Below are positions 37,472 to 48,224 of a stretch of 64,000 nucleotides of DNA, one piece after another. Below the pieces are notes generated by a model that did not search any database, was not told the DNA's origin, and saw only the letters and a list, made by a program, of their open reading frames with translations. Location: assembly GCA_009779855.1 (NCBI GenBank), contig WRBC01000002.1, positions 62,001-126,000 on the forward strand, read 5' to 3'. The DNA comes from Coriobacteriia bacterium. GTDB lineage: Bacteria > Actinomycetota > Coriobacteriia > WRKU01 > WQUG01. Positions within the stretch are counted from its first letter, which is position 1. Every line of letters starts with the position of its first letter. The position numbers were made by a program, and so were the translations under genes.

Positions 37472-37813
37472 ATGTTCACGTCTGCGCAATTGCTTGCGAC
37501 TCTTTTTGGAGTCATATGTGGCTCTGTAATGATAGCCGTATTAATATTTGTACCTAAGGCGCTTAAGAAGCGTGCTCAAGAGAATGAATCCAGCCAAGTC
37601 CCTAATGACTTCATGCCTTCAGAATTAACCCACTCCTTTATTGCAATTATGATTACCTTTGTCTTTGCATCTATCACAATCTATGCCTATTATCTGATTG
37701 TGAGTGATTATCTTGTCTGGTTTAGTGTGGCAATGTTGTTCTGGTACCTACTGGGCTTCACTGCTTATGCTTTGCAGAAAATAGTAAATGAACGTAAAAC
37801 ATCGGATAAATAG
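37472..37813 (+). CDS. Small membrane protein at the AtpI position
   Basis: A 113-residue protein with three hydrophobic segments (about residues 6-28, 53-77 and 81-102) and basic loops. It precedes atpB by 15 bp, the usual place of AtpI/AtpZ (the c-ring assembly or Mg-transport-associated subunit). The sequence is too divergent to be certain of homology; the call rests mainly on size, topology and position. Confidence 0.7.
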   Translation: MFTSAQLLATLFGVICGSVMIAVLIFVPKALKKRAQENESSQVPNDFMPSELTHSFIAIMITFVFASITIYAYYLIVSDYLVWFSVAMLFWYLLGFTAYALQKIVNERKTSDK

Positions 37814-37828
37814 TGAAAGGGGGTTAAA

Positions 37829-38701
37829 ATGAACGCACTATTAAAGATTGGTAGAGTTGACGAGCTAGGCAATTATGTGAGTGGTCTTGCAAGGCCTGTT
37901 ACCGACCCTATGGCTGTCTTGGGTGGCGAAGTAGACTACATGGTAGAGAAAAAGATCGCCATGACTTGGGACGGTTATCAGATGGGCGCAACAGAGCTTG
38001 CGATATCGACAAACACTGTTGGTTTTATCCTAACTGCGATTTTTGTTGCACTTTTATGCTTCTTCCTGGCAAGGCGCATGACCTTGGTTCCAAAAGGGGC
38101 GGGGATGAATTTCTTTGAACTTATTGTTGAATTTGTTCGTAACAACATTGCGAGCCTCATTCATCACGACAAAAGAAAGTATGAGCCATTCTTGCTCACG
38201 ATTTTCTTCTTTATCCTGATAGCAAACTTCAGTGGACTAATTCCTAATACAGGAAGGCTGTTTGCAACGGCGACTATTGGTGCTACCGCCTCATTAGCTA
38301 TCGTAGTTTATATTTACTTTAACTATGTTGGCATCAGGGAAAAGGGTGGCTGGAATTACATCAAGGGGATTGTTCCTCATGGTGTACCAGGAGTACTTGC
38401 GCCTGTAATTTGGGCTATTGAGGTACTTTCAATGCTGCTGCGTCCGATAAGTCTTGCCTTGCGTTTGTGGGCAAATATGTATGCTGGACACATCATGCTA
38501 GGCATCTTTGCGTTGCTAACGGGTCTTTTTGCAACAGCGACGCTTGATGGTTCAGGAGGAGCCTGGATTGCAGCATCACCTGCATGGGCATTGCTGCTTG
38601 CAGTTGTCTACTTGATAGAGATTTTGATCTGTATCATCGCGGCTTTCGTATTTACATTGCTCACTGCAGTGTACATCGATGGCGCAATCGCAGATCATTA
38701 G
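37829..38701 (+). CDS. atpB: F1Fo ATP synthase subunit a
   Basis: Proton-channel subunit of Fo. A 290-residue protein with five or six membrane helices. The essential Arg is at residue 212 in ISLALRLWANMYAGHIML, the family signature; PNTGRLFATATIGAT on the preceding helix is also typical. It begins the Fo part of the operon (a, c, b, delta, alpha, gamma, beta, epsilon). AAGGGGG ribosome site. Confidence 0.96.
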   Translation: MNALLKIGRVDELGNYVSGLARPVTDPMAVLGGEVDYMVEKKIAMTWDGYQMGATELAISTNTVGFILTAIFVALLCFFLARRMTLVPKGAGMNFFELIVEFVRNNIASLIHHDKRKYEPFLLTIFFFILIANFSGLIPNTGRLFATATIGATASLAIVVYIYFNYVGIREKGGWNYIKGIVPHGVPGVLAPVIWAIEVLSMLLRPISLALRLWANMYAGHIMLGIFALLTGLFATATLDGSGGAWIAASPAWALLLAVVYLIEILICIIAAFVFTLLTAVYIDGAIADH

Positions 38702-38904
38702 GCATGCACAGCCTGGCGTTAATGTGCTAGGACGTAATTGTGCTAGTGTCTGCGAGCAAGTTTAATTGAGTTACTGGGGATGTCTGAAGAACACCCCTAT
38801 TGGCTTAATAAATAGTGAAATGTTGGTTGTTGTAGTACAAGTATTTAGTCACTAATAAAGTGAACTATGTGCAGCTACAAAACAATACAGGAGGATTTTT
38901 TATT

Positions 38905-39105
38905 ATGGATCTAACACCAATTGGATACCCTCTGGCGGTAATCGGTGCAGCAATGGGTATTTCTTTCTTGGGACAGGCGGCAGCTAAGAGTATTGCACGT
39001 CAACCAGAAGCTGGCGGAACTATTCAGACTGTCTTTATTCTTGGTGCAGCGTTTATCGAAGTTCTCTGTCTACTTGCTTTCGTACTGGTTATTTTGGCCG
39101 GTTAA
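38905..39105 (+). CDS. atpE: F1Fo ATP synthase subunit c
   Basis: A 66-residue hairpin of two membrane helices that forms the rotor ring. The polar loop is ARQPEAG (residues 31-37) and the ion-binding carboxylate is Glu52. Gln and Ser/Thr ligands that mark sodium-type rings are missing (Ile occupies the Gln position and Val follows the Glu), so proton coupling is expected. The ATG at 38905 has AGGAGG upstream; an in-frame GTG at 38860 does not. A 203-bp spacer separates it from atpB. Confidence 0.95.
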   Translation: MDLTPIGYPLAVIGAAMGISFLGQAAAKSIARQPEAGGTIQTVFILGAAFIEVLCLLAFVLVILAG

Positions 39106-39156
39106 TCAGCAGTATAGATAGATGACATTCAGAAACGAAGCACAGGAGGTATAGCA

Positions 39157-39738
39157 ATGAAAAGAGTACTTTTCACAGTACTTGGTCTATCTGCTCTAAT
39201 CCCTTCTATTGCCTTTGCGGACGAAACTGGGGGAATCACAGAAACTCCCATTTGGCCTACTATGTGGGAAGTAATCCCCATGGTAATCACCCTTGTTATC
39301 CTACTTGCTCTTATGGGTAAGTTTGTATGGCCAGTTGTTCTGAAGGTGCTTGATGAGCGTGCAGAGAAAATCGAGGGCTCACTCAAGAAAGCAGAAGAAG
39401 TAAAGCTAGAAGCAGAAGATATCCTAACTGAGTCACAGACAAAACTGACTGAGGCTCGCAAGGAATCAGCAAGTATCATCGAGGCAGGTAAAGTTGCTGG
39501 CGAGACTGCTCGCGAAGACGTGATCAAGAAAGCTGAAGCAGAAGCTTCAGACGTGATTGCTCGCGGCTACGCAAGTGTTGAAGCAGAGAAAAAGGCTGCC
39601 TTTAACGAAGTGAAGGAAGACTCAGCAAAGCTAGCAATAGTCATTGCAGAGAAAATCCTAAAGCAAAAAATCACGCCAGAAGTTGACGCTGCAATGATCG
39701 ATGCTGCTATTGCAGACATGGGCGGTTTCAATGACTAG
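39157..39738 (+). CDS. atpF: F1Fo ATP synthase subunit b
   Basis: Peripheral stalk subunit, 193 residues. The N-terminal hydrophobic stretch (about 1-22, MKRVLFTVLGLSALIPSIAFA) looks like a cleavable signal peptide and precedes the usual membrane anchor (about 37-57, VIPMVITLVILLALMGKFVW). A long charged coiled coil (about 60-175) follows. The extra N-terminal segment is seen in several actinobacterial b subunits. The last 8 bp overlap atpH. Confidence 0.93.
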   Translation: MKRVLFTVLGLSALIPSIAFADETGGITETPIWPTMWEVIPMVITLVILLALMGKFVWPVVLKVLDERAEKIEGSLKKAEEVKLEAEDILTESQTKLTEARKESASIIEAGKVAGETAREDVIKKAEAEASDVIARGYASVEAEKKAAFNEVKEDSAKLAIVIAEKILKQKITPEVDAAMIDAAIADMGGFND

Positions 39739-39991
39739 CGCAAGCGGCAAGGACGTGTTAGTTGTTAGCGTGGTAACGGCAACGCCGCTTAGCGACGATG
39801 CACGTACTAAAATTGTCGAAAAACTAACTAAAGAGCTCAGTCAGCCCGTCCAATTGGAGGAGCGCGTAGCACCATCAGTACTGGGCGGACTCCGCCTGCA
39901 GTTCGGTGACTATCTTTATGACGCTACTGTGGCAGGCCAGCTTAAAGACATCCAAGTAGCTCTTCAAAAAGCTGGAGAGGAGGGCAGATAA
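39731..39991 (+). CDS. atpH: F1Fo ATP synthase subunit delta, C-terminal domain only
   Basis: An 86-residue protein. Its sequence ([17 protein letters not shown], then [19 protein letters not shown] and [16 protein letters not shown]) matches only the C-terminal domain of delta/OSCP. Usual delta subunits are about 175-185 residues and start with a six-helix N-terminal domain that binds the alpha-subunit tips; that domain is absent here. ATG 39731 overlaps the atpF end by 8 bp; an in-frame ATG at 39701 lies further inside atpF. No hidden N-terminal domain is encoded in any frame between atpF and atpA. Confidence 0.85.
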   Translation: MTSASGKDVLVVSVVTATPLSDDARTKIVEKLTKELSQPVQLEERVAPSVLGGLRLQFGDYLYDATVAGQLKDIQVALQKAGEEGR

Positions 39992-39992
39992 T

Positions 39993-41561
39993 ATGGCTAC
40001 AGAAACTATTAAGGCCTCTGCCCTGAGCGAATTGTTTGCTGATGTTGTTGCCGATTATAAGCCTGAATCTGCGCCAGAACGTGTTGGCCAGGTAGTTCAG
40101 GTGGGTGACGGTATTGCTCGCGTTTCAGGTCTACAGCAAGCTATGCAGGGTGAGCTTCTTGAGTTCACCACTGCTGAGGGTAAGATTGTTAATGGTCTTG
40201 CTCTTAACCTAGAAGAGGACGAGATCGGTGCAGTACTTATTGGTGACGTTGATGCCATTAAGGAACATGACCTCGTTCGTACAACTGGTCGTCTGGTAGA
40301 CGTTCCTGTAGGTGACGGACTTTTGGGTCGCGTGGTTAATCCTTTGGGTGAGCCACTTGACGGTAAAGGTGACATTGCCACACAGGGCCGCCGCCCAGTA
40401 GAGTTCAAGGCACCTGGTGTTATCGAGCGTAAGGGTGTACATGAACCTATGCAGACGGGTCTCATCGCGGTAGATTCGATGATTCCGATTGGTCGTGGGC
40501 AACGCGAACTTATCATTGGTGACCGCCAAATTGGTAAGACTGCTATCGCCATTGACACTATCATTAACCAGCGCGACACAGATGTTATCTGTGTTTACGT
40601 AGCAATTGGCCAAAAGGCTTCAACAGTTGCAGGTATCGTAGAAACACTTGAGGCACACGGTGCTATGAAAAACACCATTGTTGTTTCAGCAAGTGCTTCA
40701 GATTCGGCACCAATGCAATATATTGCTCCTATGGCAGGTTGCGCGATGGGTGAGCACTTCATCTATACGGGTGCAGACGGAAAGCCAGCTAACGGGGATA
40801 ACCCAGGACGCCACGTTCTGTGCATCTATGATGACCTTAGCAAGCAGGCAGTTGCTTATCGTCAGATGTCACTGACGCTGCGCCGTCCGCCAGGCCGTGA
40901 GGCTTATCCAGGTGACGTGTTTTATCTGCATTCTCGCCTTCTAGAGCGTGCGGTGAAGCTATCTGATGAAAACGGTGCAGGTTCTTTGACCGCGCTGCCT
41001 ATTATCGAGACCCAGGCTGGTGATATCTCTGCTTATATTCCGACTAACGTGATCTCTATTACTGATGGTCAGATCTTTTTGCAGTCAGATCTTTTCTTCC
41101 AGGGTATCCGTCCTGCTATCAACCCCGGTATTTCAGTATCGCGTGTAGGTGGTAGTGCGCAGATTAAAGCAATGAAGCAGGTAGCAGGATCGCTACGTCT
41201 GGACTTGGCTCAGTACCGTGAAATGGAAGCTTTCTCGCAGTTTGGAAGTGACCTAGACGATGCAACAAAGCAAGTCTTGGCACGTGGTGCACGTGTAGTA
41301 GAGCTGCTTAAGCAGCCACGCTATGAGCCTATGCCTGTAGAACAGCAGGTTCTATCAATCTTTGCTGTTAATCAGGGCTTTACTGACAAGATTGATCCTG
41401 AGCTTGTTCGTGATTTTCGTGACGGTTTGATTCAGTACATTAGTTCCGCACGTCCAGAGCTTCTTTCTGCCATTAAGACAGAAAAGCAGATTTCTGGCGA
41501 CACTGAAAAGGGACTAATGGAGGCAATTGCCGCTTACGCTGACTCTTTTGGCGATGCTTAA
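39993..41561 (+). CDS. atpA: F1Fo ATP synthase subunit alpha
   Basis: Non-catalytic nucleotide-binding F1 subunit, 522 residues. P-loop [10 protein letters not shown] (about residue 171), [23 protein letters not shown], and [20 protein letters not shown] are intact. The N-terminal tail that would contact delta is present (about 30 residues before [14 protein letters not shown]). It follows atpH by 1 bp. Confidence 0.98.
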   Translation: MATETIKASALSELFADVVADYKPESAPERVGQVVQVGDGIARVSGLQQAMQGELLEFTTAEGKIVNGLALNLEEDEIGAVLIGDVDAIKEHDLVRTTGRLVDVPVGDGLLGRVVNPLGEPLDGKGDIATQGRRPVEFKAPGVIERKGVHEPMQTGLIAVDSMIPIGRGQRELIIGDRQIGKTAIAIDTIINQRDTDVICVYVAIGQKASTVAGIVETLEAHGAMKNTIVVSASASDSAPMQYIAPMAGCAMGEHFIYTGADGKPANGDNPGRHVLCIYDDLSKQAVAYRQMSLTLRRPPGREAYPGDVFYLHSRLLERAVKLSDENGAGSLTALPIIETQAGDISAYIPTNVISITDGQIFLQSDLFFQGIRPAINPGISVSRVGGSAQIKAMKQVAGSLRLDLAQYREMEAFSQFGSDLDDATKQVLARGARVVELLKQPRYEPMPVEQQVLSIFAVNQGFTDKIDPELVRDFRDGLIQYISSARPELLSAIKTEKQISGDTEKGLMEAIAAYADSFGDA

Positions 41562-41580
41562 AAGTTAGGGGAGCAGCAAG

Positions 41581-42471
41581 ATGTCTAACCTGAAGGAAAT
41601 AAAGAAGCGAATAGGGGCAACAAAGTCCATGCGTCAAGTGACGCGCACTATGGAGATGGTCTCAACGGCCAAGATTCGTGGTGCGCAAACACGCATTGAG
41701 GCTACTCGTCCCTATATTGAAGCTTTGGCAAAGATCCTTGCATCCGTTACAAGAGCAACTAAAGCAATCGAACATCCTTTACTTGAAATACGTCCAGAAG
41801 TTAAGAAGGTAATGATTATCTCTGTAGCTTCTGATCGTGGCCAAGCAGGTGCCTTTAATGCAAATATTGTCCACATGACCGAACAGCTTATCGCAGAGCG
41901 TCAAGCCTTGGGTCAAGAGGTCGATTTGGTGTGTTGCGGCAAAAAGGTGGTTGACTACTTCCGCAGAAGAGGGACTGAGCCTACCCTTATTAATCAGGGA
42001 CTTTCTGGCCGTCCCCTGTATGAAGATGTTAAGGCGATTGCTGATCATGCTATTGACGAATACAGCAGTGCTTCTGTCGATGAGATTGTTGTAGTATCTA
42101 ATCACTTCATTAGCGTAGGTACGCAACGTGCAGAGCAAGTTGTGTTACTGCCAGCTACTGTTAGTGATCTTGAGGAAGAAGTGGCTGAAACAGATGAGCA
42201 TAAAACAGAGATGGAATACATCTTTGAGCCTTCTGCTGAAAGTGTTCTAGAGAAATTGCTTCCTACTTTTGTAGAAGCATTAATCTATCGTTCGCTGTTA
42301 GAATCGGCTGCTGCAGAACATGCTGCACGTCGTGCTGCTATGAAGGCGGCTACTGACAGTGCAGACGGCATGATTAAGACCCTTACGCGCTCTTATAACA
42401 GGGCAAGACAGGCAGCTATTACTACCGAGATTGCTGAAATCGTCGGTGGAGCAGCTGCTCTTGAAGACTAA
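41581..42471 (+). CDS. atpG: F1Fo ATP synthase subunit gamma
   Basis: Rotor shaft of F1, 296 residues. The N-terminal helix (LKEIKKRIGATKSMRQVTRTMEMVSTAKI) and the C-terminal helix (AMKAATDSADGMIKTLTRSYNRARQAAITTEIAEIVGGA) have the family signature. The central region is normal in length, with an acidic insert (about 195-210). Confidence 0.97.
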   Translation: MSNLKEIKKRIGATKSMRQVTRTMEMVSTAKIRGAQTRIEATRPYIEALAKILASVTRATKAIEHPLLEIRPEVKKVMIISVASDRGQAGAFNANIVHMTEQLIAERQALGQEVDLVCCGKKVVDYFRRRGTEPTLINQGLSGRPLYEDVKAIADHAIDEYSSASVDEIVVVSNHFISVGTQRAEQVVLLPATVSDLEEEVAETDEHKTEMEYIFEPSAESVLEKLLPTFVEALIYRSLLESAAAEHAARRAAMKAATDSADGMIKTLTRSYNRARQAAITTEIAEIVGGAAALED

Positions 42472-42550
42472 CAAAGGAACTAGCTTTTTGCTTAAGAGGT
42501 GGAGTGTTGATGACATCAATACAGCGCAATAAAGCTGAAGGCAGTCCTGA

Positions 42551-43984
<1,434 letters not shown>

Positions 43985-44004
43985 AGAAGGGGAGGGAGAT
44001 TATC

Positions 44005-44289
44005 ATGCCTCGCACCTTAAAGGTTGAAGTAGTAACGCCAGATGCAAAGATTTTTTCTGGTGAGGTCAGTTCGATTGTGGTGACTGCCCCTGATGGGGAA
44101 GTCGGCATTTTGCCCATGCATGCTCCGCTTATTGCAGAGCTAGGGGAAGGCATGCTTCGTTTGACCCGCGCAGATGATAGCGTTGTGGAAGCCTTCACAA
44201 CAAAGGGCGGTTACCTGCAAATTGCAGAAGATCGTGCCATTGTTTTGACGGACTCTGCAGAGAAGGCGGACAAGGACAAGTTCAATTAG
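44005..44289 (+). CDS. atpC: F1Fo ATP synthase subunit epsilon, beta-sandwich domain only
   Basis: 94 residues. The N-terminal beta-sandwich is intact (VEVVTPDAKIFSGEVSSIV, GEVGILPMHAPLIAEL). The protein ends at ILTDSAEKADKDKFN-like sequence, just where the usual two-helix C-terminal domain (about 40 residues, the regulatory inhibitor) should begin. Other bacteria have about 130-140 residues. No in-frame continuation exists because the TAG stop is followed by non-coding sequence and a terminator. Confidence 0.9.
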   Translation: MPRTLKVEVVTPDAKIFSGEVSSIVVTAPDGEVGILPMHAPLIAELGEGMLRLTRADDSVVEAFTTKGGYLQIAEDRAIVLTDSAEKADKDKFN

Positions 44290-44332
44290 AGCTCTTGCCT
44301 GTTATCGGTAGGTTTTCAAAGCACTTACAATC

Positions 44333-44360
44333 AGAAAGGGTCCCCATGGGGACCCTTTCT
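44333..44360 (+). terminator. Terminator of the ATP synthase operon (perfect palindrome)
   Basis: A 28-nt perfect inverted repeat, AGAAAGGGTCCCCA with its exact complement, ending in TTTCTTTG. It lies 43 nt after the atpC stop and ahead of murA. The small centre means that only part of it forms the stem loop. Confidence 0.8.
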
Positions 44361-44450
44361 TTGTGCCATAATTACACCTTGGGAAATAAATAACAGAATT
44401 CAAGCCTATATCCATACATGAACAAGAGATAGAGCAGGGACAAGTTTTCT

Positions 44451-45728
44451 ATGGAAAATGAATACATACTGGTGAAGCAAACGCCAAAGCTGCAGGGATC
44501 TGTTAAGGTCTCTGGGGCGAAAAACAGTGTTCTTAAATTGATGGCAGCGGCAATCTTGATTCCTGGTGAGACACGCATTAGTAATGTTCCTGATATCGCA
44601 GATGTTAGATTGATGCAGCAGGTGCTAGAGTCACTAGGTATTAAAGTGGGTTGGCCAGCATCCGACGTCGTAAGCATTGATGCTACGGAACTCAACTCAC
44701 ATAGAGCACCCTATGAGTTGGTTGCTCATATGCGCGCTTCAACTGCGGTGCTGGGTCCGCTTGCTGCCCGGCTAGGACGCGCGAGTGTCGCCTTGCCTGG
44801 CGGGTGTGCGATTGGTTCACGTAAGATTGACATGCATATTTCTGGTCTTGAGGCCCTGGGTGCACATTGCCATATTGAACACGGCTATATTGAGGTTGAG
44901 GTACCGGAGGCAGGTCTTAAGGCTACTGAAGTAACACTTGATTTTCCTAGTGTGGGCGCTACAGAAAACCTTGTTCTTGCCGCAGTAGGAGCACAGGGCA
45001 AGACAACTATTTCTAATGCTGCGCGCGAGCCTGAGATATCGGATCTTGTAGACTTCCTTATTGCTGCAGGCGTTTCAATTGAAGGCAGAGGCACTACTAA
45101 ATTGGTAGTTGAAGGAATCCTTAGCGCAAATCTAAAGACTGGTTTTGAGCACAAGGTAGTGGGGGACCGAATCGAAGCAGGTACCTTCCTTGTCGCAGGA
45201 GCTTTGGTTGGAGGTCCTGTGACCGTTACGGGCTTTGATCCAGAGCACCTTACTATCGTGTTAAAGAAACTACGTGAGACAGGGGCAGATATTGCCATTC
45301 TCGACGATGGTGTTTGCATAGAGCGAACAGGACCCATTAAAGCGATCAGTATTCAAACCCTACCTTTTCCTGGATTTCCTACAGATATGCAGGCTCAGTT
45401 TATGACACTTATGTCTGTTGCACAGGGATCTTCGATAATTACTGAAAATGTTTTTGAGAATCGTTTCATGTTTGCAGATGAAATCGCGCGTATGGGCGCT
45501 GATATTCGTATCGAGGGCCATCACGCCCTTGTAAATGGGGTCCAAGAATTATCAGGGGCACCAACGGTGTCTCCCGACTTGCGCGGAGGAGCAGCGCTTG
45601 TACTTGCGGGCTTGGTTGCAGAGGGAGAAACCCGAGTAAGTAGCCTACATCACATCGATAGGGGTTATGAGCAATTCTCTGAAAAGTTGCAGTCACTGGG
45701 GGCACGAATTGAGAGGTTTTCTTCTTAA
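44451..45728 (+). CDS. murA: UDP-N-acetylglucosamine 1-carboxyvinyltransferase (MurA)
   Basis: First committed step of peptidoglycan synthesis. A 425-residue protein with the inverse alpha-beta barrel repeats. Active-site features: VSGAKNSVLKL (Lys-Asn near residue 22) and the Cys loop LPGGCAIGSRKIDMHI (about residue 119), the fosfomycin-sensitive Cys form. It has Lys-Ile in place of the more common Pro-Val after the loop Arg. The atpC-murA order is familiar from Coriobacteriia. Confidence 0.96.
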   Translation: MENEYILVKQTPKLQGSVKVSGAKNSVLKLMAAAILIPGETRISNVPDIADVRLMQQVLESLGIKVGWPASDVVSIDATELNSHRAPYELVAHMRASTAVLGPLAARLGRASVALPGGCAIGSRKIDMHISGLEALGAHCHIEHGYIEVEVPEAGLKATEVTLDFPSVGATENLVLAAVGAQGKTTISNAAREPEISDLVDFLIAAGVSIEGRGTTKLVVEGILSANLKTGFEHKVVGDRIEAGTFLVAGALVGGPVTVTGFDPEHLTIVLKKLRETGADIAILDDGVCIERTGPIKAISIQTLPFPGFPTDMQAQFMTLMSVAQGSSIITENVFENRFMFADEIARMGADIRIEGHHALVNGVQELSGAPTVSPDLRGGAALVLAGLVAEGETRVSSLHHIDRGYEQFSEKLQSLGARIERFSS

Positions 45729-45868
45729 TTTTGCCGTAAGCAAGTGCACACAGCGAACGTCATTTTAGTTACACATAAGTAAGCTTATATTTATTTTTCT
45801 CACAAAATGTGCCATTATAAAGGGCTTACAACGCTCTTGGTATGAGGGCCAGAGGAGATTTTAAACTT

Positions 45869-47383
45869 ATGGGTAGATACTCAAATAAGAAATCAAAACG
45901 AAGCTTAGGTCGTGACCGTATGCGTTACGAGCAGTCTGCTGCAAATGACCCTATGGGATCAAGAAGCGGCATGAGCTCGGATTTTTCTACAGCGGGATCG
46001 CGTATTGCACGTGATGCTAAAAGTGCAGAATTATCCACCACAAGCTTATCTACAGCAAAAAGTCTTGAAAAGACTCCTGCGACTTTGATGGCAGAACGTG
46101 ATCGACGTAGGCGCCGCACAAGGAAAAGGATTGTCATTGCTCTTTCAGTCATAGGCATCCTGCTACTTGGGGTAGTTGGCGCAGGTGCTGCATATTACCT
46201 TAGCTTGCAGAATCGCATGACTGTTCCAACAGCAGATTTCCCTTCTCTTGATAGCCCAGAAGTGGCGGCAGGGGAACCTTTTAACTTGCTCATCCTGGGT
46301 GATGATGCCAGAGATGCCGATGAGCTTGAGCGAGCAGATACGATTATCTTAATGCGTATTGATCCTGGCACACAGGAAGCATGGATGGTCTCAATCCCTC
46401 GCGATACAAGGTTTGATTTTCCTGGTCGTGGAGCATACAAAATCAATGCAGCCACTGTTCTTGGTGGAACTGATCTAGCAATTGAAGCGGTAGAGGAATT
46501 GTCAGGTCATGAAATTGATTTTGTTATGACGGTAAATTTCTGGGGCTTTGAAGAGATTGTTGACTCTATTGGTGGAATAGAGATTGATGTGCCCATAGAG
46601 ATTAACTGCACTGCTTCAGACTTTACCCCTGATGGTAGGGCTTCAAGAATAGCCCCCGGTCCGCAGGTTCTTGATGGTGCGCATGCTCTTACTTTTGTTC
46701 GTTTTAGGGGCTATCAAGACGGCGACATCGGCAGAACAGGTGCCCAACAGCTCTTTTTTAGAGCCATGCTTGAGCAAATGACTGATGTTCCCACTACGCG
46801 CCTGCCAGGGATTGCAAACTCTTTGGCTGATAACGTGACGACAAATTTTACTCCCATGCAGCTTCTTCAGCTTGCGCGGGATATGAGGGGAATAGGTCAG
46901 GATGACTTTCACACAACAACCCTCCCAGGTGAATGGCGATCTCCCTTTATATGGACTGATGAGGCAGAGGCCGCAGTAATATGGAACAATTTTGGAGAAC
47001 GTCCCTTTGACGCAGACCCAGATGCAGAATCAGAAGAAGAAGGTACATCTGTACCTTCGATGAATCCTTCGGAAGTAAGTATGACTGTGCGCAACGGAAC
47101 AATGAGGGCAGGAATTGCCAGCGAGGCAGCATCGATTATGCGTGCAAGGGGCTTTGTTGTTGATGAGGTTGGTAACACTGCCAACCAGACGGTATACGAT
47201 GAAAATATGGTTGTCTATACAGATAACAGGGAAGCAGCTGAGCTGGCAAGACAATTTATGCCTGATGCTACAAGAGTTGTTCAGAGTAGAGGTATGTTTA
47301 CCTTCAGTACAGACGTACTCGTGATTTTGGGATCTGAGTGGGACATTAATCAGGTTCCTGTAGCTGATGTCATCTCAGAATAA
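45869..47383 (+). CDS. LCP-family cell-wall glycopolymer ligase with LytR_C domain
   Basis: A 504-residue membrane protein. A cytoplasmic basic region (1 to about 88) precedes one membrane helix (about 90-112). The LytR-CpsA-Psr catalytic domain follows (about 140-330: NLLILGDDARDADELERADT, VSIPRDTRFDF, ALTFVRFRGYQDGDIGRTGAQQ), with the Arg and Asp residues that bind the pyrophosphate lipid. A LytR_C domain (about 395-495) ends the protein, with VRNGTMRAGIASEAASI. It transfers wall polymers from undecaprenyl carriers to peptidoglycan. ATG 45869 has AGAGGAGA upstream; an in-frame ATG at 45842 does not. Confidence 0.92.
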   Translation: MGRYSNKKSKRSLGRDRMRYEQSAANDPMGSRSGMSSDFSTAGSRIARDAKSAELSTTSLSTAKSLEKTPATLMAERDRRRRRTRKRIVIALSVIGILLLGVVGAGAAYYLSLQNRMTVPTADFPSLDSPEVAAGEPFNLLILGDDARDADELERADTIILMRIDPGTQEAWMVSIPRDTRFDFPGRGAYKINAATVLGGTDLAIEAVEELSGHEIDFVMTVNFWGFEEIVDSIGGIEIDVPIEINCTASDFTPDGRASRIAPGPQVLDGAHALTFVRFRGYQDGDIGRTGAQQLFFRAMLEQMTDVPTTRLPGIANSLADNVTTNFTPMQLLQLARDMRGIGQDDFHTTTLPGEWRSPFIWTDEAEAAVIWNNFGERPFDADPDAESEEEGTSVPSMNPSEVSMTVRNGTMRAGIASEAASIMRARGFVVDEVGNTANQTVYDENMVVYTDNREAAELARQFMPDATRVVQSRGMFTFSTDVLVILGSEWDINQVPVADVISE

Positions 47384-47453
47384 GAGTACTCCTAGTGGTA
47401 TATAATAATCCTGTTGAAATTTTACTTGGAGATTTGGAATAGGATAGATTCGT

Positions 47454-48224
47454 ATGAAAATTACCTCAATGGACGTGCATCGCAAAGAGTTTGGTCATGC
47501 GGTTCGTGGATATCGCGAAGATGAAGTTGATGATTTTTTAGATGCAATTGCTGTCGAGCTGGATAGACTTCAGGCCCAAATTGAAGAGCTTGCAGACCAT
47601 GCCAGGCAGTCCGAGTCTCAAGCGATGAATTTTGAGGCGGAGCGTAACACGATTAATAATGCACTACTTACTGCCCAGCGTGCATCTGACGAAGTTTTGG
47701 AGCAAGCAAAAGAGAAAAGTAGAAGACTGCTTGAAGAGGCTGATGCTCGTGCCGAGAAGACGTTACTTGCAGCGAAGCAAGAAAGAGAACTTTTGCTTGA
47801 AGAGATAGGGCACCTAAAGGCGTCAGAAGAAAAGTTCCGTGCAGACGTGTTAAGTCATGCCCAGGAAACGATAGATCAGTTGAAGGTAATTAATGCCCCG
47901 CGCATTCCAAAGCGAAAAGAAGCTCCTGTAGTTGAGGCTGTTCCAGCAGATGTGGCAGTTGAGGTAGACTATGAGGAGATTGATATCGTAGATACCTTTG
48001 CAGAAGAAGAGCAAGTACCAGTACAGACTGCTATTCCTGTGGCAGATTCTGCCCCTGCGCCGGTAGTACAGGTGCAAAAAATTCCTACGCAGACAGTAGC
48101 TGCTTCTACGACCCAGAAAGCACCATCAATCCCTGCTTCTGAAGCACCTGAAATCAAAAAAGAAGAGGGGATAGGTCAATTTGGCGAGATGGAACTTGAT
48201 GAGGACCTAGAGACGATAGACTAG
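47454..48224 (+). CDS. divIVA: DivIVA/Wag31-family protein
   Basis: A 256-residue coiled-coil scaffold that marks curved membrane and directs polar or septal wall growth. The N-terminal DivIVA domain is clear (MDVHRKEFGHAVRGYREDEVDDFLD), followed by a long coiled coil (about residues 25-145), a proline/valine-rich linker and an acidic end. This is the Actinomycetota-style architecture. It follows the LCP gene by about 70 bp. Confidence 0.93.
   Translation: MKITSMDVHRKEFGHAVRGYREDEVDDFLDAIAVELDRLQAQIEELADHARQSESQAMNFEAERNTINNALLTAQRASDEVLEQAKEKSRRLLEEADARAEKTLLAAKQERELLLEEIGHLKASEEKFRADVLSHAQETIDQLKVINAPRIPKRKEAPVVEAVPADVAVEVDYEEIDIVDTFAEEEQVPVQTAIPVADSAPAPVVQVQKIPTQTVAASTTQKAPSIPASEAPEIKKEEGIGQFGEMELDEDLETID

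Noticed and set aside
38905-39105. Sodium-coupled c-ring
   Set aside because: Positions that bind Na+ in known rings are Ile and Val here (no Gln on helix 1, no Ser/Thr after Glu52), so proton coupling is more likely.
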